Origin: Bacteroides fragilis
GTDB lineage: Bacteria > Bacteroidota > Bacteroidia > Bacteroidales > DTGW01
Length of the DNA stretch: 64,000 bases
Direction of reading: 5' to 3'
NCBI GenBank assembly: GCA_945889005.1
Contig: CAMDBI010000020.1
Coordinates: 1 to 64,000, forward strand
The notes beneath the pieces were generated by a model. That model made no database searches, was not told the origin of the DNA, and was given only the letters and a program-made list of their open reading frames with translations. Both the position numbers and the translations under genes were made by a program. Below, one piece after another: positions 1 through 10,500 of this stretch (positions within the stretch are counted from its first letter, which is position 1; every line of letters begins with the position of its first letter).

Positions 1-258
1 CCTGTCGGGCTAGTGCCATGTCAAGCTTCAACTTTTAGAACAAACTGTGCCGGTAATTATAATTCGGCCAATAGAAAAGTGTAGAAATTATCCTGAAATG
101 AAAAACAAAAAAACAACAGTATTTCATAAAGGCGCAACATCTAAGATCACCGTCTATCGATGATTTGTATCATCGAAAAATTGTAAACCCTCTGTTTGTA
201 ATTGCGCAACATTAGAGGGAGTTTTTTAAACTAAATCTAACTTTCAAACAATTCAATT

Positions 259-3200
259 ATGAAAACAAGTTTATCAGAAAAACAGAGAGCATTCCTCAAA
301 TTACTATTAAACACATTATTTATACTAATGGTTGGTTTAATTAGTTTGAATGCACAAAGTGTTTCAAATGAAAATTTTGGAAAAATTGTAACATACCCTG
401 TTCCGGAATGCTACTCATCAGGCACCGGTTATACCATGACTATTAATGGTATAAATGTACCTTTAGTAAAACACGAATACAAGCCTTATGGCACTGCAGT
501 TTTTAATTTGCTTTTCAGCAGTTTTTACTTTGATGGTATTGCAGTAATTGAAATAAAAAAAACATCAGGCACTATTGATAAATATGACATTAGCCCGAAA
601 AAATTCAACATTACTCCTGTAGAAACGAGCAATTCAATAAAATTTGCAATTGACCAGCCCAAACATTTGTACTTAAATATAAATGGTACTGAAATTTTAA
701 TTTTTGCAGAAAGCATTCTAACAAACCAGCCGCCAAGCTCGGGTACAGGTATTTTCAATATAACCAATTCTAAGTATGGTGCCAGCCCAAGCAATAGCAG
801 CACTAACAACCAAAGAGCTAAAATTCAAAAAGCTATTGATGAAGCCTCAACTTATGGCAAGAGCAACAATACCCGTGGAACAGTATATGTACCCGCTGGC
901 GTGTATTATACCACAGATTTGTTGTTAAAAGACAATGTAAACCTTTACCTTGAAGGTGGTTCTGTGTTGCGCGGAACCGGAAGATCAAGCGATTATGGGT
1001 CGGATACTGAAAGAAAAACGGTTTTGTTGTTAGCAGGTACATCGAGCGACCGTGTTGAAAACGTTAGAATTTATGGACCCGGTTTTATCGACGCAAACGG
1101 AATAACAACTGCACAACCGGCCAAAACATCTGATTTGACTGACAGAATAGAAAACTGCACCGGACGTAAAATGCGATGCATCGATGCCGAATATATCCGC
1201 AATATTAAAGTCGAAGATGTTATTGCATTGGAAGGCACCTCATGGCAGGTAAGTTTTCACGAAGGAAACAACCTATCTGTTGAAAGGGTAAAAGTTGTAG
1301 GCCACCGCTTTATGAAGCACAACGATGGTATTGATGTGAGTGCATGTCAGGATGTAGTTATCCGTAATTGTTTTTCAATTGGTGTTGATGACAACTTCTG
1401 TATCAAAGACGATGCGTTTCAGCCTTCAATAAACATCTTGATCGAAAATGTTGTTGGATATTCATACTCACGCACCTTTAAAATCGGTATGCAGGCATAT
1501 AATGCAGTGCGCAATTGCACTATCCGCAACGTAGATGTGATTCGTTCGCGTAATGCCTGCCACCTTCAGCAAATCAGGGGCAAAAATGCAATTTGGGAAG
1601 GCATCTTGATTGAAAATTTTGCCATTGACTATAACCTCCAGTATGCTGAGTCTGGCGAAACTATGCCCCCAGCACCGTTTCGTATCCAGCTGGATATGCC
1701 CGGCGGAAAAGCAAGGAATATTACCGTTAAAAATTTCACATACCATGGCGACAACTGGGCTCAGGACGAGTGGGACAGCGACCTTGACAACATTGGTAGC
1801 AATACCTCGATAAGCAACATTTTGTTTGTTAATTTTAAATTAGGCAACAGCGATTATGCTGATAATGAAATTGAAGCCAATATGGATATTAATCAGGCTA
1901 CAATTGTTGACTTTATTAGAGACCCTAACAATGAGGCGCCTATATATAAAAACGTACCAATTCCCGATATCCAAAACAAAACTCCGACAGCAAGGATCAC
2001 TTATACTGCCAATAATTTGGCAGTAAGTTTTGATGGTTCTACAAGTTATGATACTGATGGCACTATAGTTTCTTATGTATGGAACTTTGGTGATGGAACC
2101 GTCGGAAGCGGCCAAAAAACAAGCCATACGTATGCTGCAGCAGGCACCTATAACGCCTCCCTTACAGTTACCGACAACAAAAATGCAAGCAATAAAAATA
2201 CAACTGCTGTAACCGTGTCGTCAGACAATGTTGAGGTTAAAAGTCTCGACATAGAGGCTGAAAAAGCATCGAGTCAAAGTAAGTTTAGCCCGTTTGTTGT
2301 TGTTAATGACCCTTCTGCTTCCGGTGGACAATATATTGTTAATACAATTAGCACTTCTACTATAGATGAAAATAATGGTGGTTTAGCCAACTATTTTTTT
2401 ATACTAAGTGGAACAGCAACAATCACCTTCAGTGTAAATGCTAATTTCCCAGGGGGAAGCGACGACTCGTTCTTTTACAGAATAGACAATGGTCCATGGC
2501 AGGTACAAAACGGCCCCACTACTGATGGCTGGCAAACGATTCCAATCACCAATTTTACAGACCTTTCACCTGCAAACACTCATACCCTTACAATTCTACG
2601 TCGGGAAGATGGTGCGAAAATAGATAAAATCACTTTAAGCACTACATCTAATGTAACCATATCTGAACCAAGTGATATTGTGAATGTAACTAGCATCAAT
2701 TTACCTACAACTACATTAGCTTTAGAAGCTGGCAAAACCAGTCAGTTAACAGCAAAGGTATCACCTACCAATGCCACAGACAAAACAGTAACTTGGTCAT
2801 CAAACAATAGCGCAGTTGCAACAGTTGATGCCAACGGATTAGTGACTGCAATAAGTGTTGGTTCGGCTACTATCACAGTTAAAACAAATGATGGCGGATT
2901 TATAGCTACTTGTACAGTAACAGTTTCCAAAATTGATAACAATTTATATGAAGCCGAACTTGCCACCTATACAAATGGTATTGTGAAAGCAGGTGGTACC
3001 GGTCAGTATGTTGACATTGAAACGGGCGGCAAAATAAGCTGGAACATAAATTCTACAAGCAATACCACATCAAATCTAACATTTAGTATAGCATCGCCTT
3101 CGGACAACAGAAGCATGGGCGTATATGTAAATAATGTTAAAAAAGGTGTAATTTCTACATCACTATCAGCATTTTCCAATAAAACTGTTATTACAAACCT

Positions 3201-3987
3201 TAATGCTGGTAACAATGTAATTGAATTAAGAGATTCTGAAGGAACGCGTGAGTTAGATGTTGATTATGTAAGTGTTGAAAATATAACAACTACAAAGCTT
3301 ACCCTATCGTACAACAATGTAGCCACCAGTGGTTGGGCAAATCCGGAATATACGTTAGATGGAGATGTTTTAACACCTGCTACAAAATCGGGTAGTACTG
3401 CTGCATATATTGAATACAATTTAGGTGGCACATACATGCTTACATCGGCTCGAATCAATGAAGATAATGCCGGAAACTGGCAATTGGATTCATGGAAATT
3501 GCAGTATTACAATGGATCAACCTGGGTCGATGCATTTGCTTATACCAATTCAACAACTGCCGGATGGAACGAGGTTGCCATAAATGGTGTAGAAACCGAT
3601 AAAATAAGGGTATATTTCCAGGAAGACAGCTATATAGAAGTATTTGAAGTGGAAGTTTATGGCTACACGTTTTCAAACAAATCAGGAAGAGAACAGAACA
3701 CTTTACCTAGCAACAACACCACTGAAATAGATGTTAAAACATACCCAAATCCTTTTATAACTAACCTGTATGTTGATATAAATATTCCTGAGCAGTCTGT
3801 ATTGACTGTTTCCATAATGGATGTATCCGGAAAACAGGTGAAATTTATTTACATGGAAAACATGCCCGAGGGAACACGAACAGAAGAAATCAATTTAACC
3901 GAACTTCAAAAAGGGATTTACTTTGCCAAATTTATTATTTCATCAAATAACAATGTAACAACAAAAACAATTCAAATTATTAAATAG
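259..3987 (+). CDS. Secreted GH28-like (polygalacturonase-type) parallel beta-helix protein with PKD, Big_2, discoidin-like C-terminal region and T9SS sorting tail
   Basis: N-terminal hydrophobic signal; beta-helix/GH28-like text (NNTRGTVYVPAGVYYTTDLLLKDNVNLYLEGGSVLRGT, NDGIDVSACQDVVIRNC, GVDDNFCIKDD); PKD domain (SFDGSTSYDTDGTIVSYVWNFGDGT); Big_2 (VTWSSNNSAVATVDANGLVTAISVGSATITV); C-terminal YPNPF...KTIQIIK typical of T9SS tails. Confidence 0.85.
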   Translation: MKTSLSEKQRAFLKLLLNTLFILMVGLISLNAQSVSNENFGKIVTYPVPECYSSGTGYTMTINGINVPLVKHEYKPYGTAVFNLLFSSFYFDGIAVIEIKKTSGTIDKYDISPKKFNITPVETSNSIKFAIDQPKHLYLNINGTEILIFAESILTNQPPSSGTGIFNITNSKYGASPSNSSTNNQRAKIQKAIDEASTYGKSNNTRGTVYVPAGVYYTTDLLLKDNVNLYLEGGSVLRGTGRSSDYGSDTERKTVLLLAGTSSDRVENVRIYGPGFIDANGITTAQPAKTSDLTDRIENCTGRKMRCIDAEYIRNIKVEDVIALEGTSWQVSFHEGNNLSVERVKVVGHRFMKHNDGIDVSACQDVVIRNCFSIGVDDNFCIKDDAFQPSINILIENVVGYSYSRTFKIGMQAYNAVRNCTIRNVDVIRSRNACHLQQIRGKNAIWEGILIENFAIDYNLQYAESGETMPPAPFRIQLDMPGGKARNITVKNFTYHGDNWAQDEWDSDLDNIGSNTSISNILFVNFKLGNSDYADNEIEANMDINQATIVDFIRDPNNEAPIYKNVPIPDIQNKTPTARITYTANNLAVSFDGSTSYDTDGTIVSYVWNFGDGTVGSGQKTSHTYAAAGTYNASLTVTDNKNASNKNTTAVTVSSDNVEVKSLDIEAEKASSQSKFSPFVVVNDPSASGGQYIVNTISTSTIDENNGGLANYFFILSGTATITFSVNANFPGGSDDSFFYRIDNGPWQVQNGPTTDGWQTIPITNFTDLSPANTHTLTILRREDGAKIDKITLSTTSNVTISEPSDIVNVTSINLPTTTLALEAGKTSQLTAKVSPTNATDKTVTWSSNNSAVATVDANGLVTAISVGSATITVKTNDGGFIATCTVTVSKIDNNLYEAELATYTNGIVKAGGTGQYVDIETGGKISWNINSTSNTTSNLTFSIASPSDNRSMGVYVNNVKKGVISTSLSAFSNKTVITNLNAGNNVIELRDSEGTRELDVDYVSVENITTTKLTLSYNNVATSGWANPEYTLDGDVLTPATKSGSTAAYIEYNLGGTYMLTSARINEDNAGNWQLDSWKLQYYNGSTWVDAFAYTNSTTAGWNEVAINGVETDKIRVYFQEDSYIEVFEVEVYGYTFSNKSGREQNTLPSNNTTEIDVKTYPNPFITNLYVDINIPEQSVLTVSIMDVSGKQVKFIYMENMPEGTRTEEINLTELQKGIYFAKFIISSNNNVTTKTIQIIK
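2240..3660 (+). repeat. About 1.42-kb direct repeat, copy 1 (pairs with 9901-11321)
   Basis: Segment from GCTGAAAAAGCATCGAGTCAAAG to GTATTTGAAGTGGAAGTTTAT recurs at a constant +7661 offset at both ends, implying no net indel. Confidence 0.9.
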
Positions 3988-4021
3988 AGTTTTAGTAAAT
4001 AATTCTTGTAACCGTTCTTAT

Positions 4022-4056
4022 GTGGGAGACATTTATTTTGTGTCTCCCACTTGTTT
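4022..4056 (+). terminator. Rho-independent-type terminator downstream of the first GH28-like gene
   Basis: Perfect 10-bp stem GTGGGAGACA / TGTCTCCCAC (4022-4031 / 4041-4050) followed by TTGTTTT. Confidence 0.75.
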
Positions 4057-4153
4057 TAGAGTTTAATTTTCGAAAATAACACGATATTAACGGATATAAT
4101 CAAATCGTTTCAATTCACAAATTGATATAAAGTAATTAACTTAAAACAATAAA

Positions 4154-7081
4154 ATGAGAATATTACAGATAAAAAACAGGATTAAAGGAACAGTATATTT
4201 TATAGTGCTTCATGCTTTTTTTTTAGTGAATTTAACATCACAAACTATTACAATAAAACCAACGGAAGACTCTTACACAAGAGGAGGGGAATATAAAAAC
4301 ACAAATTATGGCAATGAAACGGAATTAATTGTAAAAAAATCATCAAACGAATCATTTGCCCGTAAATCATTTGTAAAATATGACTTATCAACCATCAATC
4401 TGCAAAATGCCGATTCTATAGTTTTGCAGTTTTATGTTACTGATATAACGGGCAACATGAGCATAGCGTTGTATGAATGCTCCGATAACTGGCAGGAATC
4501 TAACCTTACATGGTCAACAAATCCATTGCCAGGTAAAGAAATTTACATACGCAATCTGGATGCATCACTTATTGGCACGCATTTAACTTTTGATGTAACA
4601 TCTTATATTTTTAGCCGGGCACTTTCCAATGGAATAGTATCATTTATGCTGACCGATCCGGCATTTAATGTTCAGCAGTTAATGCTTAACAGTTCCGAAG
4701 CCATACAAAACACACCCGGATTAGTCATTGATACTTCAGGGGCATCGGCTCCTATAGCCGCTTCAGCATTAAAGGGCGAACCGCTTGATACCGGAAGTAT
4801 TACATTAACCTGGACTGACAATTCTCACAACGAATTGTATTTTTTAATAGAACGAAAAACAACCGAAAGCGATTATGACAGCATAATGGCAATAAATTTT
4901 GATGAAACGGAATATACCGATAAAGGACTTATAAGCGGAATAGAATATACTTACCGGATTAAAGCGGTTGGAACAATTCCAACGGATGTATATTCTGAAA
5001 TAACCACAGTTAAAACTAAAAAAGTGCCAACCGGGTCTCCGGCTATACCTACAAATCTTGTTGCCAAATCAGCTGGAATAAATTTTGTAAACCTTTCGTG
5101 GATCGACAATTCTGATGACGAAGAATATTTTATATTGGAACGCCAAACTAACAATGAATACGTAGTTGTTGATACAGTTGAAGCAAATACCACATGTTAT
5201 TCCGATATTGGTGTTTTTCCATTAACCACCTATACCTACCGGATTTTTGCTTCCAATATTTATTTTGTATCAGGGCCATCCAACGAATTGACCGTATCTA
5301 CAGACTCAACCGGAAAAACCTATTACATAGACCAAATAAATGGTAACGATAGTTTTAGCGGATTATCTACCGACAGCGCCTGGAAGTCGATTGAAAGAGC
5401 AAATGAACAGGTTTTTTCAGCCGGGGATTCTGTTTTGCTGGCACGTGGATCTGTATGGACAGGAATGCTAAGCCCTAAAGGATCGGGACTTATTGGATTT
5501 CCAATTTATTTAGGTACCTATGGTGAAGGAAATCGTCCTTTAATTCATGCCGAAGGTTTAAACCAGGCCGGACTATTACTGCACAATATTGAATTTTGGG
5601 AAGTAAATGGGCTGGAGATTACGAATACAAATGGAACAGATACTGATCAGGGTGCTTTATTTGGTATATATGTGTTGGCAGATGAAGGTGAGGGTATTTA
5701 TGACCATGTTTACATTAACGATTGTTATGTAAGAGAAATAAATGGTCATGTAGAAGGTAAAGAAAGGGGGGGCATTCATGTGCACATCAAAAACCTTAAC
5801 AAATCTATTTTTAACGATTTACGAATTACAAACAACAAGCTGAAAAGAATAGGTGGTGTTGGAATAGGGAACACTTCATCATGTGGAAGTATTGAATTCA
5901 AGACAGATAGTGTGGTTTTGCATAATTTATGGACCAATGTGTATGTTGCCTTCAACCACCTCGACCATACCGGACGTAACAGCATAATTGCAAGGGTTAG
6001 CAAAGATGCTGTTTATGAATACAATATAATGGCATATAGCAGTAGGCACAGCACCGGACATAGCATCTTCTGTTTTAATACTTCGGGCATAAAAATACAA
6101 TATAACGAAGCGTATGGAAATACTGGCGAAGGTGGTATGGACCGCGGAGGTTTTGATGCCGATTATAATTGTGTAAATACGTTTATTCAATACAATTACA
6201 GCCACGACAACCTTTGGTTTTGCGGTATTATGAAAAAGGTTAACCGGAATGTTGTAATACGTTACAATATTAGTCAAAACGACCACGAGGGAATATATTT
6301 TTATGGATTCGACAATGAATCGAAACTTGAAAACATACACATATACAACAATACACATTATGTATCTGCCGGTCATAATGTTCAGGTGTTTCCGGAAAAC
6401 CGGCATCCAAGAAATACTATTTTCGAAAACAACATTTTTTATTTTGAAAAGGCCGGCAGTTGGGGGCCATACCCACAAGGAGAAAATGTGGTTTTTAACA
6501 GAAATCTATACTACAATATTAAGCCTCATCCGGGCGATACAAATGCCATAATCGGTAATCCCGGATTTATTGACCCCGGAAGTGCCGGCAATGGAATCGA
6601 AACGGTTATGGGTTATAAAATTAACGCTTCTTCGCCAGCAATAGATAATGGTAATGTTATTGGCAACAATGGAGGAATTGATTTTTGGGGAGATACCCTT
6701 TACAGGCGAAAACCTGATATTGGTGCGCACGAATTTTTTGAAATTCCCAATACAACATCATCAACAGGAGTTTTTGAACATAAGACACAAACAGATATGC
6801 ACGATTTGTGTATTATTCCAAACCCTATGGTTGATAATGTTACTATTTCATTTAAATTGGAAAAAGAAAAACAGATTTTGATTGAAATATTTAATATTCA
6901 AGGCAGTAAAATAAAAACCTTATTTAATAGCAATCTAAAGGCCGGTAATCAATACATTCATTGGAATGGTAAATGTGATATCGGGCACTCCCTGCCAAAT
7001 GGCTTGTATATATGCAATTTGCGGCTCTTTGGTGAAGTTGGATCAGATGTTTTAACGCGTTCAATCATAATTAACAGGTAA
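4154..7081 (+). CDS. Secreted DNRLRE/CBM-like + fibronectin type III + right-handed beta-helix protein with T9SS tail
   Basis: N-terminal DNRLRE-like region (PTEDSYTRGGEYKNTNYGNETELIVKKSS...SFVKYDLS), two FN3-like repeats (LTWTDNSHNELYFLIERKTTESDYDS / LSWIDNSDDEEYFILERQTNNEYVV), beta-helix with DIGAHEFFE end, C-terminal IIPNPMVDNVTISF. Confidence 0.8.
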   Translation: MRILQIKNRIKGTVYFIVLHAFFLVNLTSQTITIKPTEDSYTRGGEYKNTNYGNETELIVKKSSNESFARKSFVKYDLSTINLQNADSIVLQFYVTDITGNMSIALYECSDNWQESNLTWSTNPLPGKEIYIRNLDASLIGTHLTFDVTSYIFSRALSNGIVSFMLTDPAFNVQQLMLNSSEAIQNTPGLVIDTSGASAPIAASALKGEPLDTGSITLTWTDNSHNELYFLIERKTTESDYDSIMAINFDETEYTDKGLISGIEYTYRIKAVGTIPTDVYSEITTVKTKKVPTGSPAIPTNLVAKSAGINFVNLSWIDNSDDEEYFILERQTNNEYVVVDTVEANTTCYSDIGVFPLTTYTYRIFASNIYFVSGPSNELTVSTDSTGKTYYIDQINGNDSFSGLSTDSAWKSIERANEQVFSAGDSVLLARGSVWTGMLSPKGSGLIGFPIYLGTYGEGNRPLIHAEGLNQAGLLLHNIEFWEVNGLEITNTNGTDTDQGALFGIYVLADEGEGIYDHVYINDCYVREINGHVEGKERGGIHVHIKNLNKSIFNDLRITNNKLKRIGGVGIGNTSSCGSIEFKTDSVVLHNLWTNVYVAFNHLDHTGRNSIIARVSKDAVYEYNIMAYSSRHSTGHSIFCFNTSGIKIQYNEAYGNTGEGGMDRGGFDADYNCVNTFIQYNYSHDNLWFCGIMKKVNRNVVIRYNISQNDHEGIYFYGFDNESKLENIHIYNNTHYVSAGHNVQVFPENRHPRNTIFENNIFYFEKAGSWGPYPQGENVVFNRNLYYNIKPHPGDTNAIIGNPGFIDPGSAGNGIETVMGYKINASSPAIDNGNVIGNNGGIDFWGDTLYRRKPDIGAHEFFEIPNTTSSTGVFEHKTQTDMHDLCIIPNPMVDNVTISFKLEKEKQILIEIFNIQGSKIKTLFNSNLKAGNQYIHWNGKCDIGHSLPNGLYICNLRLFGEVGSDVLTRSIIINR

Positions 7082-7502
7082 TGGTATACTACATCTGGAA
7101 CAATCAGTGCAAAAAAGGCAGTTAATACTTGTAATTATTACAAATAGAAAGACTCTAACTTATTTACAACAATACTCCGTTATAATGTTTTGGTCTAATG
7201 AAGCCGCTTTATAAAAATCTGCAATAATTTGGTTCTGATAATAATTAATATTTCCTTCCTGTTAAATCTGGATTAAATAGCTTTTCATTTCATATTATAA
7301 TCATAGGTTGGCAATGTGTAGTTTTAAGCCCTGTTTGCACTCATGTAACATTATGTTATATAAATACAAATTATGTAACATTAGTAAGCCCATATTGTAA
7401 TAAAAGTACAAATCAGCACAAATATTTAATACTACCTTTCAACAATATTCTTTTATAAGGATATAAAACTAAACAACTAATTATCATTTAAATTCATTAA
7501 TT

Positions 7503-10500
7503 ATGAAAAGAAAAACTCAGCAAAATCCGATTTTGCAATCAATTCGCTTTTTTAGCGTATTGCTATCTTTTTTCCTTCTTGTAGGCTTAGGAAATGTTGT
7601 AAATGCACAAGTTACAGCAATTACTAAAAGCACTACTGATGTATTTAGTACCCAAATAACTTCGGTTACTGTGGGTGGTGTAAATGTCGATTGTGTAAAG
7701 GATGCCGATTGTAAATTACAATTTGCACACTTTATGTACAATTCTTCTACCAGAGTTGTTGTAAAAGCAGCAGCCACTATTACTTCGCACAGTATCCACC
7801 CTGTAGGTCGTGGCATTCAGGGCACAGTATCGGGCAATACATTAACCTTTGACATTGCACCGGTTGCCAACAAAGCTACTTACCTGCTAGTTAAAATTAA
7901 TGGTTACGATCCATTGGTAATTTTAGGTGACAAACCTGAAACCAATGTACCTATTCCTAACGGCAGCAGTATTGTTGATATTACAAAACCTCCATATAGT
8001 GCGGCCAACGATTACAGTCTAAATGTAACAAGTAAAATTCAAAAAGCCATTGATGATATGAGTAGTCGTTCAGGTGGCGGTACGGTATGTTTCCCTAAAG
8101 GTACATACAAGATATTCGAAGAATTGGAAATGAAATCGAATGTTGCCATTTATCTGGCTCCTGGTGCCCATATCGAATCGGACCCAACCAAGACCTACAC
8201 ATCTGGCAATTTTACTTACCCATTAATATGGTTGCGCGGACAGAAAAACGTGAAATTTTATGGTCGTGGTACTTTAAATGCAAAAGGTATGAAGATCATG
8301 GATCCCAAATCGGACTCCGAAAGACGTGGTGTTATTAAAGGCTCGGAAAATTATGCTACACAATCATCAAATGTTGTTATTGATGGTATTGTGCTAAGAG
8401 ATGGCACAACCTGGACCTGCGATATTAAATATGCCGACGGAGTAAATATTTCTAATGTTAAAGTATTAAACCACTGGGATCAAAACTATATATTAAAAAT
8501 TCAAAACGATGGTATAAACCTGTGTTCATCAAAAAATGGTAACGTATGGAATAACTTGGTAATAACAGGTGACGATGCATTTTGCGTAAAAGCCCAGGAC
8601 GAAGTAGACGGAGGCACAAGAAAGTGTTATAATATCCGTAACCACGATAATGTAATATTTAACATGGGTGCTGCTAATAAAATTGGTATGAATGCCAAAG
8701 CCGAAATTTACGATGTAACATTTGACAATAATGAAGTTATTGCCTGTCGCCGTGGTGTTGTTGTTGAATCAAAAATAAGCGGAAATTCTGACGCTAATTA
8801 CCATCCATTACACGACATTACCTTTTCAAATATCCTGATTGAAAATTATCAGGGATATGCAGGCTTTACACAACGTATTTTCGAGTTTTGGGCTTCCAGA
8901 TCTGCTATTAGAAACATTACAGTAACTAATGTTGAGTCACTAAAAGTACCTATAAGTGGTGGCGATGCCTATTGCGATGGTTCAAACAAAATTGATCGAC
9001 TTACATTTAATTGTTTAAAAATTGCCGGAAAAGAAATTACTCAAAGTAATTATGCAGCTAATGGTCTTGATTTTACTCCGTGCGTGAGTAATGTTACTTT
9101 TAATACCGGCTGCATACCTGTTCCTATTCCGGTTACCAGTGTCAATGTTTCTCCAAGTTCCTTAACCTTAAAAGTAGGCCAAACCAGTCAATTAACAGCA
9201 ACTGTTTTACCTACTAATGCTACAAATAAAACAGTAACCTGGACATCGAGCAATACTACTGTAGCAACAGTTAATGCCAGCGGATTAGTAACTGCAATAA
9301 AAGCAGGTTCGGCTACTATCACAGTTAAAACAAATGATGGCGGATTTACAGCTACTTGTGCGGTTACAGTTACTGACGACATTCCTGTTACCGGTGTCGG
9401 TGTTTCTCCAAGTTCTTTATCCTTAAGCAAAGGTGCAACGGGTCAATTAACAGCAAATGTTTTACCTGTCAATGCTACAAATAAAACAGTAACCTGGAAA
9501 TCGAGCAATACCACTGTAGCAACAGTTAATACCAGCGGATTAGTGACTGCAATAAAAGCAGGTTCGGCTACTATCACAGTTACAACAAATGATGGCGGAT
9601 TTACAGCTACTTGTGCGGTTACAGTTACTGACGACATTATTTCTGTTACCGGTGTCGGTGTTTCTCCAAGTTCTTTATCCTTAAGCAAAGATTCAACGGG
9701 TCAATTAACAGCAAATGTTTTACCTGCCAATGCTACAAATAAAACAGTAACCTGGAAATCGAGCAATACCACCGTAGCAACAGTTAATACCAGCGGATTA
9801 GTGACTGCAATAAATGCTGGTTCGGCTACTATCACAGTTACAACAAATGATGGCGGATTTACAGATACTTGTGCGGTTACAGTTACTTCAGATCCAATCT
9901 CAATACTCGATATCGAAGCTGAAAAAGCATCGAGTCAAAGTAAGTTTAGCCCGTTTGTTGTTGTTAATGACCCTTCCGCTTCCGGTGGACAATATATTGT
10001 TAATACAATAAGCACTACTACTATAGATGAAAATAATGGTGGTTTAGCCAACTATTTTTTCATACTAAGTGGAACAGCAACAATCACCTTCAGTGTTAAT
10101 GCTAATTTCCCAGGGGGAAGCGACGACTCGTTCTTTTACAGAATAGACAATGGTCCATGGCAAGTCCAAAACGGACCCACTACTGCTGGTTGGCAAACGA
10201 TTGCAATCACCAGTTTTACAGACCTTTCACCTGCAAACACTCATACACTTACCATTCTACGTCGGGAAGATGGTGCGAAAATAGATAAAATCACTTTAAG
10301 TAATACATCTAATGTAACCATATCTGAACCAAGTGATATTGTGAATGTAACTAGCATCAATTTACCTACAACTACATTAGCTTTAGAAGCTGGCAAAACC
10401 AGTCAGTTAACAGCAAATGTATTACCTACCAATGCCACAGACAAAACAGTAACCTGGTTAACAAATAATAGCGATGTGGCAACAGTTGATGCCAACGGAT

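Noticed and set aside
5927-6478. 183-aa minus-strand ORF
   Set aside because: Fully antisense to the well-supported 4154-7081 gene; no recognisable domain, likely a composition-driven shadow ORF.
9132-9890. Regularly spaced repeats resembling an array
   Set aside because: Units are about 255 bp, in frame and encode Big_2 domains; not a CRISPR array.
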